Source of the DNA: Oryzias latipes
Taxonomy: Eukaryota; Chordata; Actinopteri; Beloniformes; Adrianichthyidae
Assembly: GCF_002234675.1 (NCBI RefSeq)
Contig: NC_019864.2
Location: 22,818,582-22,882,581 of the forward strand
Length of the DNA stretch: 64,000 nucleotides
Direction of reading: 5' to 3'
Part shown: positions 36,601-49,074 of the stretch, one piece after another
How the letters are laid out: the number at the start of each line of letters is the position of its first letter
How positions within the stretch are numbered: the first letter of the stretch is position 1
The notes under the pieces: model-generated
Told to the model about the DNA's origin: nothing
What the model saw: only the letters and a program-made list of their open reading frames with translations
Database searches by the model: none
Made by a program: the position numbers and the translations under genes

Positions 36601-39600
36601 TACTTGAGTCATTCTTCAAATCCTCCGTGTGATGATGTGCTGTCTGCTCCTTATACAGGAGCTGCTGCGTTCTCTGGTTCTTAGTATCAAGTCGAACGCA
36701 CAAGGCATTGACGTGGTGTGTAGTCCCAGTGATAGTTAAAAAAACAGGCATAAAAAAGGTAACAATTAAACCACGTGGTTTGCCGCTGGGTGTGAAAAAG
36801 CCACATCACACTATAGCTGGATCACATCAGATTGGCCACACGCCTATTGAAGTGTTTGCTGTCCTTCATTCTCATTTCTAGTCCTCCTTTCCACTCATGT
36901 TCACACCTCCTTATAAAAGCTAATAATGTATAGGTACTTTAACTGTAACCTATATGAGTAACACCATCCATGGGCAGCATAGTCAATAACTGTCAGGAGG
37001 AATGTTTCATCGCCTACACTTTCTCATATCACATTTGTGCTGCTCACTCATAACTTTCATCTCATGTCTTTCCAGCAGTGCATGGGACAACAGTGTCACC
37101 TATAGGGGAAGCAAAGAGGTACATATCAATTTCAGCCAGACTCGTAGACAATGATTAGGTGAGACTTTTTTTTAACAAGCATGTACAACATCTGTGTTGC
37201 AGGCTGATTAGTACAAAGGATGAGTGGAAAAAAAGCAGAAAATAGGACTCTTAGGGGTTTTTTTTCTTCCTGTTGTGGTTCTGATTGTTGTAATTACACA
37301 GTTATTGTTCTATGGCAGGAGGAAATGTAAAATCATAATTTAGGCAGAGAAATTGTCATTTGTATCCATAATTGACACTAATAAAGTGATTTTTCCTTCT
37401 GATCCCACGGATAACAGGCCAATCAAAAAGTGAAGTGTTGAAGATGACATTAGCAGGCATGATAAACTCTTGATGAAGGATGGGAGGCAAGTTGGACTGT
37501 AATGACATACTCCAGCTATTAAGCGCCTGTTCGTTAGAGCATTCAACCGTAGCCTTCCCTTGTCTTGCCTACATCTTTTGAGTGACAACATCGACTGCCT
37601 CTCCAGCCAAAGAGGAACGTCTGACCATGTTCTCCAATAAAAGATACATTTTTCACAGGACGGCTGTAAAGTCCCAAGCTTCTTTATGAATGGATGAGTA
37701 GTGCACTGTTATTGGACGTTGACAAAAAAATGTCCAGAAATAGATGGTCCTGTCTCTAAAGCAGGCATTTTGGTGACATTTCGTGTGTCTGGGAGGGTGC
37801 CTTCCTTGCCTCTTACGGTGTTGGTTGGCTGACTCCCATAGAGTGCAGCTGCAATGACAGACTTTGATCTCTTCCACTCTGTATCTTCCTTTTTTTTATT
37901 TTTTTTTCGCAGTGGACTTTTACATATGTCGACCCACATCCACTCTGAAAACGCAGAATGAAGAGCCATGAAATGAAATGCCAAATACCGGGGTTCTCTT
38001 CGTGACACAGCAAATAAAAAGTCAGGGTCGAGAAAGAACACTAAACACAAGAGCTGGGCCCAAAAGCGCTGAGCGTAATGAGAAGCGTGTGACTTCCATT
38101 TGCAGCTGATGGCCGTATTAATCTTCTCATGATAAGATTTGGTCATACATTCATATAGGGTCTGTGCCCAAGGTCCCTTATAACCTGATGGATGTATCTT
38201 ACCTTTTAGTATGGGAATGGAAGGCTTGTGCAAAAAAAATAAAAATCACAAAATGGCAACAAATAAGCAGTAGATGGGCTGTCGAGAGGACTGAGGGCAA
38301 TTTATCTGGAAGCCATGCAGGAAGGACAGTGGTACTGAATTTTACTATTAGGTCTGTGGCAATCTGGTGTGGATGGAGAGATGAGGTGAACTCTAAGAGA
38401 TAATCATACTAACACTGACTTCCCTCATTACCTCTGAGCTGTGGGAAAGAGTCCAAGGCACACACACTCACTGTGAGTGAGAGCTTCTAGTCTGAATGGA
38501 GAAGCACAGTATGTTAAAGCCAGTGGACTAAGGGGAGGCTTTTAAAAGCCCATTCTAATGAAATCTGTGTATTTGGTGTTTTTAACATGCTCTTCTGGCT
38601 TTTTCTCATGATGTGGGACCTTGATATAGAAGATTAAGCTTAAAGTTGCTTTTATAAGTATTTCTTTATTCAAATCGGTATTTAGGAGGAGACACAAAAT
38701 GCAGTTGGAAAAAGCTTGTAGATGTGATGTGGAGCCTGCAATGGCAAGCAACGAACTTTGTGCTCCGCTCCATTCCAATGTTTCCACTTATAGATGACTA
38801 GATTCATGTACGTCTTTGTTTTCCTCGTCTGAGCTGACATCAGGCTCAAAACGGCTGGAAAGCTCCAGTATTGCTTGCCATTTTTGTTGCACCAGGAGTG
38901 TTAGGTTGGGTGTTGTTAGGGATTGTAAGCTAGTAGGAAAAATTGTAGACAGATTGATGACAGGAAATAAAGGCGACTTACTCCACACCAAAAATCCCCG
39001 CCCTCAACTCAGAGGCGAATTTCTGATGAACTTCTGGCGCTCTGCAGAATCGATGTCCTAGAAAAGGACATTACTTTTAAATTATTGCCCAAAAATGGCA
39101 TAATTATAAAAAAGAAAACACTGGGAACCCTTCAATGTAAGCCTACTCTGATAATAAAGTAGTCCAATTATTGTTTATTTTAATTTTCCTTGAATAATGA
39201 ATTAACAAGCCTCATGAATGAAGGTAGATGATTATTTTGCTAGCTGATGAATAAACTGCCTTCATTTTTACAGTGTCAAATCATGTTTCCCAACTCAGCC
39301 GAAGAGGCTCTGAGAATAAACCTGCTATGCCTCATGCACAGGCTTCTCCCTTCGTCATGCCATCAAACAGCTCAGCTCTACTCAAGTTATCAACACTGTG
39401 CTGTTGGCGCCTCTGGTCCCAAAAGGCGTTGTCGCATCACAAAGCTCCGATCTAAGATGTTACAATTTACCTAAAAGTCTTAATTGGTGTAAGTCAAAAA
39501 ATAGAATGCCTAACTATCTCTGATTATTGTCAATGCAAGGTAACACATGATAAGTGAATGAGTGCATGAACTTAGCAATGTTGATTTTTTTTTTTTTCTT

Positions 39601-41279
39601 TTTTTGGGATAAGTTTGTTTTGGAACAGATGAAGTTTCATCCAAAAAAAATTGTAAACTGGATTAAAATTCAAACAAGATTGAGAAAAGAGATTTAGAAA
39701 ATCGGTGTCATATTTGGACAATTCTTTAGCTCAACAGCATATTATTTATAGCATTTGATCTTTTCCTATAAACAGAAAACATGGAAATGCCAAACTTTTG
39801 CTCAACAGTATTTCATAGGAACAAATCTGTGCTTTGGATGATGTGGACGCTGACAAAGAAAGCATTCAATCTGACCTGCTGTTTCCAGAGCGTATCATCG
39901 AGGGATGCTAAGCAGCCTTTGTTGGAGGCCAAGCTTTTTACTTAGACACCTGTGGATCACTGCATATCAACACAAGCTATTTTCTAGTCAGGTCAAAGTT
40001 AGATTGCTGCATGCTGCGGCACTTTATGGTCTTAAATAACACTAAAGCTCATTCCGCCCGATGATTGTGACCTCATTCACAGATTCAACACTGAGGGAGG
40101 TCACAAACATTAAGGTCACACACTGGAATTGTGCACATGTCGTCTAATGAAGATGTCGTTCTTTCAGGCACAAAAACATGTTTTCCATCCCATGCACATA
40201 AATTTTCCTCCCCAAACAAGCTAAGAAATATGGAATACAAGACATTTCCCCTTGTTATAAGTGGAAAATAATCAACCAATGGAACTAGTAAAATTTGTTT
40301 TGGTAAGATTTATTGAAATAAGTTGTGTGTTGCACTTTAAAGACAACATTTTCTCTAAAATGTTCTATAAATACCCATATTTAGGTACAGTACTCTGGTA
40401 ATTCAAAATATTATCTCTTAATATAAGTGTGTATCGCTAAAAAAATTGTTTTCTATCTGTAAAGTAAAAAAATCCTTTTTAAGCACTACAACAGGCTAAT
40501 CACCTCAGAATAAGACCTACACATTTAAATAATACTTAAAAATTATATCGAATAAAACTGTACAGTTTTGCTAAATCTCTTAAAATAAGGTGTTTTGCTC
40601 AAAAGTCGTTTTATATCACTAAATTCAGTATATTTACACACTTTTCCCCCAAAAAATGTCCTTTTTTAAGCACTGTAACAGCTCAATTAACCTTATTCCT
40701 AGCCCATAATTATCTAAAAATAAGTCTAGAATTGGACATTTCGGAATTTATGTCTCTCAAAAATTATGTCCAGTTTCCCTAAATCAAGCAAGTCTGTTTC
40801 TAAAAATAAGACCACTCACCATTCACAAGTAAAACTTAACTGCCTAAAAATATGTCAAATGAAATGTATTTTTTTTTTCATTAGAAATATTGCTTAAATG
40901 TCCAGTGCAGTTCCTGCATTTGTAGAAGAGCAAAAAAAAGCACAAACTACAAACCTGTCTGCATAAACTGTCAGCATTTTAGTCAAAAACGGCCTTGTGT
41001 AACATATTTCATGGAAATTCCGACTCAAAATGTTTTAAAAAGAAACCTATAAAATTCACTTCAAGCAACCTTGTTGTTTGTCTTTCTAGGTGTTTGTTTG
41101 CCAGAGCATATCTTCTTTAAAAGCTTTCGGTGAACTAACCAGCGAGGAAAAAAAAAAAAACCATCTTCATGAGTGTACGTGTATTTGTGTGTAGCACCTG
41201 TGCGTGGGTGTGTATTATGCAAATACCACTGGTATGAATGTACAGTAAGGCAATGGGAGCTGGATAAGGAAGTTATCAG
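33641..41279. other. Long gene-free interval upstream of ehf
   Basis: About 7.6 kb without a recognisable exon. It contains a (TAA)n run near 33843-33860 and a repeat copy at 38810-39135. The longest frame, 174 codons at 37709-38233 on the minus strand, has no known motif and no exon-like boundaries. The interval directly precedes the probable ehf promoter, so enhancers could lie here, but no specific site can be supported from one sequence. Confidence 0.4.
38810..39135. repeat. Dispersed repeat family C, copy 1
   Basis: It shares GAATTTCTGATGAACTTCTG, CTCTGCAGAA, a TAGTCCTA/TGTCCTAG motif and AAACACTGGGAA with 55545-55755 in the same order. The left part on the minus strand gives an open frame (38788-38991) ending its core with ILELSSRFEPDVSSDEEN, which may be a relic of an element-encoded protein. 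Class unknown. Confidence 0.5.
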
Positions 41280-41504
41280 GATAAAAACCCCATTGTGGTG
41301 GGGCAGCACCTGTAGTGTCTGCGTTCATATGTTGATTCAACGGACTGGAGAGCAAGAAGACTCGTCTTGTTTCACTTCACTACTAGCACTGCTGCACTGC
41401 GCGGTTGGAAACTCCAAAAACTCTATTGATCTGTTCAGCTTTATCCCTAAAGGATCTACAACAGACTTCAGTCAGGTCCGGGGGGATCCCAAACTTCTGG
41501 TGTG
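41280..41504 (+). promoter_or_regulatory. ehf: Probable ehf promoter and 5' non-coding exon
   Basis: A TATA-like GGATAAAAACCCC lies at about 41279-41291. About 215 bp later a strong splice donor TGTG|GTAAGT occurs (exon end 41504). The next acceptor in the right place is CCTCAG ending at 44403, just before the first coding exon of ehf. This makes a 5' untranslated exon with an intron of about 2.9 kb. The open frame across it (41173-41508) does not resemble ETS proteins. Transcript evidence is lacking, so this is inference. Confidence 0.4.
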
Positions 41505-44403
41505 GTAAGTTGGCATCCTGGCACAGAAGAAGCAGCAGAGTGACGGAAGACCTAGACAACTCCTAAATTTATTCTTGATTTACTTAATAGCACTTATCAT
41601 TTCTACAAATAATCGTAAAACTGAACTGTTGGTAGCACACAAAAACTAAAACTTTAAGCTTCAGGTGTACTACATTTTTACCAACATTTTGTTTTGGATT
41701 AACTCTGGAAGATTTCTCTCACAGTTCTGCATGAAAATGTAGGAAATGATTTACCTTTACCTTTAAATTTCAAACATCTTAATGGAAGATGGCAGATAAA
41801 TAAATAAAAAAATGCATCATTATACAGGTTAGTTCAATTAATAGAGTTTTCTGCTTGGAGAAAATAAGTAAAACGACAAAAGCAAAACCTTAAAGTTTAC
41901 GTTGAAACCGAGGATAAGGCTGTGCCTGCACTGAAAATGAAACCAGAAGATTTTGGCAAGATGCCATCTGACAAACAAGATCTTCTATCTCTTTACGTGA
42001 AGACCAAAAGTGTGTATTTAACTATTTAACTCCAGACTTTTGCTTTAAAGGAATTTGGTTTTGTTCAAATACATACTTAAATGAATAAAAAAAAAACTAA
42101 CCCTGCTTCCCCACCTGCTTTAGAAAACGTGATGTTCTTTAGTTCACTTTGCAAACTGTCAACATGATTGCATCTGGCACCAATTTCTTCTGTAAGCAAG
42201 TTGCTGCAAAACTGGTTTGCCAAAGAAGTAAGAAGCTCCGTTGTCGTAAAAGGGCTTCAAAAGGTTGACCTGATAATTTAAGAGCTTGAGAATGTAATTT
42301 TCACAACTTACCAATAAAGTGAAGTCACAGATAGAAACATTTAATAATAAACTATGTAGGGCATGTTGCTTGGTTATATGGACTCAGATGAGAAGCGAAC
42401 TGCTAGTTAACTATTACTTAAAGATAAGCCACTGAATGTGTTTTATTGTACCAATTTAAAAAAAATATATATATTGTTACTAAGTTAAGAAGGCTGAAGT
42501 GTGTATTAATAATTAATAGCTGCTGAGAAATGGTCATTGTAAATTTCTGATTAAATGAATTGGATTTGCTGTACTCTGTCTTTATGGAAGTTCTGGATTA
42601 AATAATAACTAAGATGTGAACTGTAAAAATTTTGCAGGCGATTATTTATTACTAAAACATTTGTTTAACATCTCTTTTAAGAATAAATTTACTTCCTATT
42701 TTTCATGACTTACGTTTTCAATTTATACTTAGAACTAAATTACTGGTTAATTATACTTTGGTTCTATGTGTGACTAATTCCCCAAGATTTAAATAAATAA
42801 TATCTAATTGCTACCTTGATTTATTTTTGCTTTTCATTTGTATTATTTTTTTTAATCTTTTTAAATCACCTTCCATGTGTCTAAGTTAAAGCTTTTGGAA
42901 AGGCTTATTAGCATAACAATCTGCAATATTTAGCAACTTATGTTAACTATGTTAACACTTTTTGGCATATAACATTTTAACAAGTTCCGAGCAAAGTGTG
43001 CACAAAAAGTTTCTGGGAGCAATCTGGAATACTGCGCAGTGAAGTAGTTTTATTATGTTTTAAAATAAGTCACTGATTACGTTAAGCTTCACTATCTTAT
43101 GAGCATAAAAGTCAAAGGTTTGCACACCTTTCCCTTTCTCTTAGAAGCCCTTGAAAAATGTTCACACTCCTTCAGGATATTTCACACCCTATTAATGTTG
43201 ACTGTAAAGCAATTGTTTCTCACAACATTTTCACACAAAAAAAAGTTTTAAAAAAAATTGAAATTGAACTGTGTTTAAAAACAAAACCCTTAAAACTTAT
43301 TTTTTACCCATAAACCATCAAAGTCTGGTACTTTGGACATCCACTTGCAAAACGTCAAAGCAGCTAAAAGTCAAAAAAACCTGATTTACATAGGATGCAA
43401 ATAATCTGTCATTATGTGTAGAAATATGTTTTCTAATTTACTTTTCACATGAATACAAGATCATTAATAAAACATAAAAATAGATGTAAACAACATTTTT
43501 TAATCTTTATTATTTTTTCGCGTATATTTTCCAAAGTGAAGCAGTCCATCATGCATTTGGAAAAGAAACTGATTAAACTCGTGTGTTTTCTCTATGTTCA
43601 TAAGCAAATGAGACATCTAAAGCATCAAACTTAACAGACCTGTTTGTCTAAACGGTAACTTTTTGCATCGTTCCTGCAACAAGAAAAACAAATAGAATTC
43701 ACACCATTCAATTTTTTAAGAACGTTTTATCTGTCACTTCAGAGCTGACCATTTTCTTGGGAAAGTTCACCGTTAAAGTTAATTCTTTTTATTTCGGGGT
43801 CTTTTTTTAAAGGTTTGTATGGATTTTTAACAAAAAGTGAACTCCTCTGAACATCCTCTGTCTTTAGGGTATCACTCTTCTCCATCAGGTTTCTGCCAAA
43901 AATGGGTTCCTCTGCTAGAATAAATTCTATCTAAAGCAATATCTAAGGCGCTGTTTATTTTGTCAATGGGGAAAATAGGAGATGACGCCATATTTTTATT
44001 AGATTATCTTAAATAAACTAGGCCAGCCAACAAGGCAGTCAGACACGTGGTCTAGTGCATAAAAAGATGTATTACTATTATATTGTGTGCTCTAGTGATG
44101 ACGAACTTGTTTTTGTCAAAAAACTATTTCTTATCATGTGTTTCTGCAATGAAGTCCCAAGTAAATGGCTTTCCAATGCTTAAACTTTTGTCATTGTAGT
44201 GCAACAACAGTTTTTAAAATGTCCTTATGGTGCAATGTGTGTAATTTTGTGTAATACCACAAAACAGACAATTAACATTTTTTCAGAGAAGGTTTTAGTT
44301 TTTTTTTCTGTTTTGTGTGTTTTAGATAGTTTATCTATCTAAATGCATAAAACGTATTTCATTTTAACACATTAATTCTGACCTCGCTGATCTGCTTCCT
44401 CAG
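41505..44403 (+). other. ehf: Probable first intron of ehf
   Basis: AT-rich DNA between the proposed 5' exon and the coding exons. No other gene or named repeat is seen. Its right end has a fair polypyrimidine tract before CTTCCTCAG. Confidence 0.35.
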
Positions 44404-44413
44404 TGTCTGGGCC

Positions 44414-44446
44414 ATGTTACATCAGAGCGCAGGAGCTGCAGCATGA
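44414..44446 (+). promoter_or_regulatory. 10-codon upstream ORF overlapping the ehf start
   Basis: If the exon starts at 44404 as proposed, its first ATG (44414, G at -3) opens a 10-codon frame whose TGA (44444-44446) overlaps the ehf ATG (44443-44445) as ATGA. This arrangement can lower translation or allow reinitiation. It depends on the upstream exon structure and on which ATG is used. Confidence 0.45.
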
Positions 44447-47400
44447 GTATCACTTCCTCTTCCACCCTGGACAGCCAGCTGACCACAGTCTGGAGCCCAA
44501 CTCATTCTTATCCTGATGGTGAGCTGGACACAAAAACCCAAATCCTCCACTTTCTAGGTTTATTTGTGCTGTTCTTAGCAAAAAAAAACATTCTGTGAAG
44601 CTCAAACGGTTGAAGAAAACACGGTATGATGTTCTGCTAAAGGATTTTGATTAATCTCCCTTTAGCTATCTGACTCAAAACTGGAATAGATAGTGATAAT
44701 TGCTTAGCAATGATCTGTTGCTCATTTGTGTTCAAAGCTCTGAACCATGAATTCTGGCAGTGAAACAAAAGCTCTTTCACTAAAATTTCTCCTAGATTAA
44801 TCATTGACACATTCCTTTGTGGAATTTTTTTTTTTTCCCATCAGTTTAATCTTTACTCCAAAGCCTAAATACGTCAATCCTCTAAACAAACCTTTTACTT
44901 TCTTTTTAAAAAACAACTACTGATGTGTCTCTTCAGGGCCGTTGGTCATGTCTGGATATCCAAGTCGCACGTGGCAACATGAGTCTCAGCCTCAGTTCTG
45001 GAGCAAGTTTCAGGTGTGGGAGTGGCTGCAGCAGGTCATGGACATACACCAGATCGATGCCTCCAGCATTCCCTTACAAAATTTTGACATGGATGGCCAT
45101 CAGCTCTGCAGCCTGAGCTACCAAGATTTCCTACGTGCAGCAGGCAGCGTGGGACCAATCCTCTTCCACAGCATCACCGAGCTCAAGTGGAGCGGTACGT
45201 CTGTGAGGCCAACTGCGCCATGTGGGGCCTTAAAGAGGGATGATTAGTCCCTCTGGAAGAAAAGCTAGATGATTGCATGTGGAAAAGTTTCCATTAGTTG
45301 TTACTGAGTTCAGAGCTGGACAGGGGGCTGGGAACAAGGCTGCATGAGGCTGTATAAGTAAAAGGGAACTTTAAGGAAAAATATTTAATTGGTTTGTTGT
45401 TTTTTTTATTGGGAAGAATTCCCCAGGAAAAAACAAAGGTAGAGCTGGGAAATACAAGTTTCATCTGTGGTTTTCAGAAAAAATAAAACCAATAAATAAA
45501 CACCGTATTTTTGGAACTAATCAAGATTACAATCAAACGGTTGCATCTCCTGCCTGAATGACAGCAGCTCAGTGGATGAAAACTGTTGTGGAACATTGGA
45601 AACCCCTACCAAACTGGATTTGGTCACTGGGCATTACAGCCATAAAACCTCTGATGATTGATTCCTTCTAAAACCAGAACCAGATCCTTTCATTTTACCA
45701 AAATGTTTACAAATTCTTGTTTTAGTGGAACCAGTTGTTAAAATAATCCTGCATTTTTCGGTATAAGTACCAAATTTGGCATGGTTGTCGCTGACGGGCC
45801 ACTGTTTCATAACAGCATGTTTTTCACAAGGAAATTCAAGATTTTAATATTTTTTAATATGCATTTTGTGCATTATCTGCCCAAGATGTCGAGTCTAGGG
45901 CAAATAGAAATCAAATATTTGGGAAACAATAGAGTAAATGGCTGTTATATTTAAAAATGGCTGCCATTTTGGATTTTTCCTGTAGTAAATGTGCTTTTCT
46001 GAAAAAGGAGATCCTAAGGTAGGCCTACAACCATGACAGATTTGGTGTTTGTACCAAAAAAGGCCTGATTTGTCTGGTATATCGACCCAACCAGCTCCAC
46101 TAGTTGTCCTCAGGGTAAAGAGACACTTTGCAATTATACTCTCTAAATATAAAACTATGTGCAAGAAATCAACTTTCACATCACATCATACCTCACCTAC
46201 CCCCCCCTCCCCTTCTCTCACACAGGCCAGTGCCATGTGGATATTGGGCAGCTAGAACTGAAACCAGCAGGTGAGAAACAATTTTTCTATTTAAAGCAGC
46301 TGAATGTGTTCTTTAAAAAAAACTTACATTCATGTCCTTTATAGCAGATTTTTCGCCATTTCCCGATGTCAGTTATCCAGCTGGAGGTATTATAAATATT
46401 TAAACTGCATGTTTTTTTTCTTCATATTTTGCCCTTAATGTTTAGACTATTTTTATCTCTTATCATTTCAGAGATCTATGAACCCTCTGTTAACACACTT
46501 GCGCCTGATGCCACTCCCGTCTCTTCTAGTCCTGGTATCCATTTCCTTTTATTATCACAATAAAACATATGTTAAACATCATACATGATAAGTAAGAGTT
46601 GACTTTTTTATTTTGTTTTTCTCCCAGACATCAAACGTTCCTTTAGTCGAGGTCATCAGGTCAAAAAACACAGTAAGTGATGGAAACAAGTCGATGCAAA
46701 ATGCCAATAATCACTTTTATTGATTCTGATGCAACTACCTGTTTAATTGGTTTTTTTTTCCCCAAAGACCCAAGAGGGACCCATTTATGGGAATTCATCA
46801 GAGACATTCTGCTGAATCCAGAGCGAAACCCAGGGCTGATTAAGTGGGAGGATCGGACAGAGGGGGTTTTTCGCTTCCTCAAGTCAGAAGCAGTGGCACA
46901 GCTGTGGGGGAAAAAGAAAAATAACAGCAGCATGACCTACGAGAAGCTCAGTCGTGCTATGAGGTAAGCTACGTCAATAGCGCAGACAACAAAAACCTCA
47001 GGCGGATGTGCTCATACGCAGGAAAATGAGTTTTATAGTGAACTCACATCAAACATGTCAGCATTTCCAGGACACAGAAAAATGTAAATTGGAAAAAAAA
47101 AAAAAAAGAACTAAATAAAATATGATGGAAACAATATTTTACATGCACTCATACATTTGGACCAAGTTTCCTTAAATAAGTTTCCTGGTTAGCAAACCGA
47201 AATCACTTTGACCACTTAGTTTGTTAAAACATAAAATAATTCCAACTTTTGCATTTTGTCTCTTTTTTTAACAAATTTTTGTCATCAGTAAACTGTTTTT
47301 TTTATGATAAATATGCACCTTTGGAGATGATTGTAAGGTCTTAGGCCTGCTTTTAACTCCCCAAACAGCTTTTCTTTGATAAAGGGGCCTATATTATGCT

Positions 47401-48535
47401 ATTAAACAGCCTCTCAGAGTAAACCATTTCCATATATATGACAATATATTACCTTTGGCACACTAAAGAACCTTTTTCTTTTTCTATACGATTCAATCTC
47501 TAAGGCACCACCTTTCGCTCTGTGTGGGTGCCGCCCATTTCATGACGTCTGCCTAAAGTTGTGCAAATAAAAGAAAGTGTTTTAGCTGATCCCCGCTTGC
47601 TCCGAGGAAAAAGTTGGTGTGTGTGTTAGCCTGGGGGCGGTGCTGGCAGTGCAGACTCTTCCTGGAAGGGGCTGTTCCTCACTTTGTTTCGTCAAAATAT
47701 GAGAACTCACTCGTTTTCGTGTGTTGGGAGGGGCTGGTTCTCAGAGAGAAGGTTTTTAGAGGAAAATACTTAGAAATGCATTATAGATCAAAATACCGCT
47801 TTGGGGTTGTTCTTGGTAAGGAATAAACATTATAATACACTTAAAGGCTCAAAGTTGATTTTTTTTTTTTGCATGATATAGGCCGTTTAAACTGAGACAT
47901 TTTAAAAATGTTGTTGAATTTAACAATTAATTTGTACAGCAAAAAAAGCATTTCACCCTGATACACATTGCGTAGTTCTGTTGTGTTCAAAGCTCTACCT
48001 CAAAAAGGATTTTTATTCAGCCACCTGTGGACAAGTTTTCCAGCCCATACAAGCAAAAATCCATTACAGTTCATGTTGCCCAAGAAAGAAGCAGGAATGA
48101 CCTTTTGTAACAGAAGAGAAAATAAAATTCATTCCGGTTTGGTGTCTCAGTTTGGCAAAGTAAACCTGAGTCACAACCTCGGTGGAATTACTGACTTGGA
48201 TCGCCTGGGGTGCCTCACAGAAACTAGAAAAAAAGAATCCAAGAAGCAGTTACATTTACTGAATGTATATTAAAAAAAAAAAGTTTATAACTCTGAACCT
48301 CAACCAAGATAGTTGGCATGAGAAATGCTCCTGAAATTATCTAGAAAGAAATTGTCGAGTTCTTGCAACTGTCTTTCGTTTGTGCTTTGATTTGCAAAAA
48401 CGTCTTTAATTTGGGTTTTATTTTTTCTATTGCAGATACTATTACAAAAGGGAAATCCTAGAACGGGTAGATGGGCGCAGGCTGGTTTACAAGTTCGGAA
48501 GAAATGCAAGAGGATGGAGGGAGACGGAGAAGTGA
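44443..48535 (+). CDS. ehf: EHF, epithelial ETS transcription factor (8 coding exons, 273 aa)
   Basis: EHF is a nuclear DNA-binding regulator of epithelial genes that recognises GGAA-core sites. Coding exons: 44443-44518, 44937-45194, 46226-46270, 46348-46386, 46472-46534, 46628-46672, 46768-46963, 48436-48535. All junctions are GT-AG and the phases agree throughout. Residues about 41-110 form the Pointed/SAM domain ([13 protein letters not shown], then [14 protein letters not shown]). Residues about 180-262 form the ETS domain ([19 protein letters not shown], ...[21 protein letters not shown], with [20 protein letters not shown] across the last junction); both recognition-helix arginines (SRAMRYYY) are present. 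The ETS domain matches remembered EHF better than ELF3 or ELF5. The protein is slightly shorter than human EHF (300), mainly in the linker, which is split into four small exons of 39-63 bp. The N-terminus is divergent, and its ATG (A at -3) is the least certain part. Confidence 0.93.
47380..47870. repeat. MITE-like repeat in ehf intron 7
   Basis: The left end AAAGGGGCCTATATTATGCTA and right end AATACACTTAAAGGCTCAAAG resemble the two ends of a common fish short element (inverted GGGCCT/AGGCTC types around a GGGAGGGGCTGG-containing centre). It would sit between ETS exons and be spliced out. An open frame at 47614-47826 within it is not coding. Confidence 0.4.
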
Positions 48536-49052
48536 CAATTTCATTAATTTATATTTTCTATGCCCACATGCATAAACAGGATATTTTATTGTTATTCAGC
48601 ATTTTTTATATCTAGATGTGTTCAAACTGTTTACAAAAGTTTCATTGCTTTTTCTTTCTCCGGCTTGTGTTGACTCTCTTCTGACATTGTTTATTTGTAA
48701 TCTTATTACCAGTTAAATATGAGTTGCCTGTTTACATAGAATATACCTGAAGAAAAAGGATGGCAAACCTGCCTGACTGTTTTATGAAAGAAGCAGACAC
48801 TCTTTGGTCCCAAAGGAGCACATGTTGAAGTCAAAGCACATGTGGCAAACCCATGTATGTGTTTTTGGCACTGATACTGTGAAGTGTCTTTTTGGGATAG
48901 ATGTGGATCACAAATACATTTTTCTAAGGAAAAATGATTTATATTTTAGGCTAGACTAAAATTTGTTGTTTTCTGATTTCAGACTTTGCATTTTAAGCTG
49001 TAAAAAAAATTTGTACTTTTCTTTTTTCTTTTTTTTTTTTACATTTGTAACA

Positions 49053-49058
49053 AATAAA
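49053..49058 (+). terminator. ehf: ehf poly(A) signal
   Basis: AATAAA about 520 bp after the ehf stop codon, followed by T-rich DNA (GGTTGTTTTTATT). No earlier canonical signal was seen between the stop and this site. Confidence 0.6.
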
Positions 49059-49074
49059 GCTTTTGGTTGTTTTT

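Noticed and set aside
37709..38233. 174-codon minus-strand frame, the longest apart from the LINE
   Set aside because: No family resemblance. Three overlapping frames occur here and no promoter or splice pattern supports coding.
44925..45116. Alternative frame over ehf exon 2
   Set aside because: The Pointed-domain motifs and phase-1 junctions fix the other frame.
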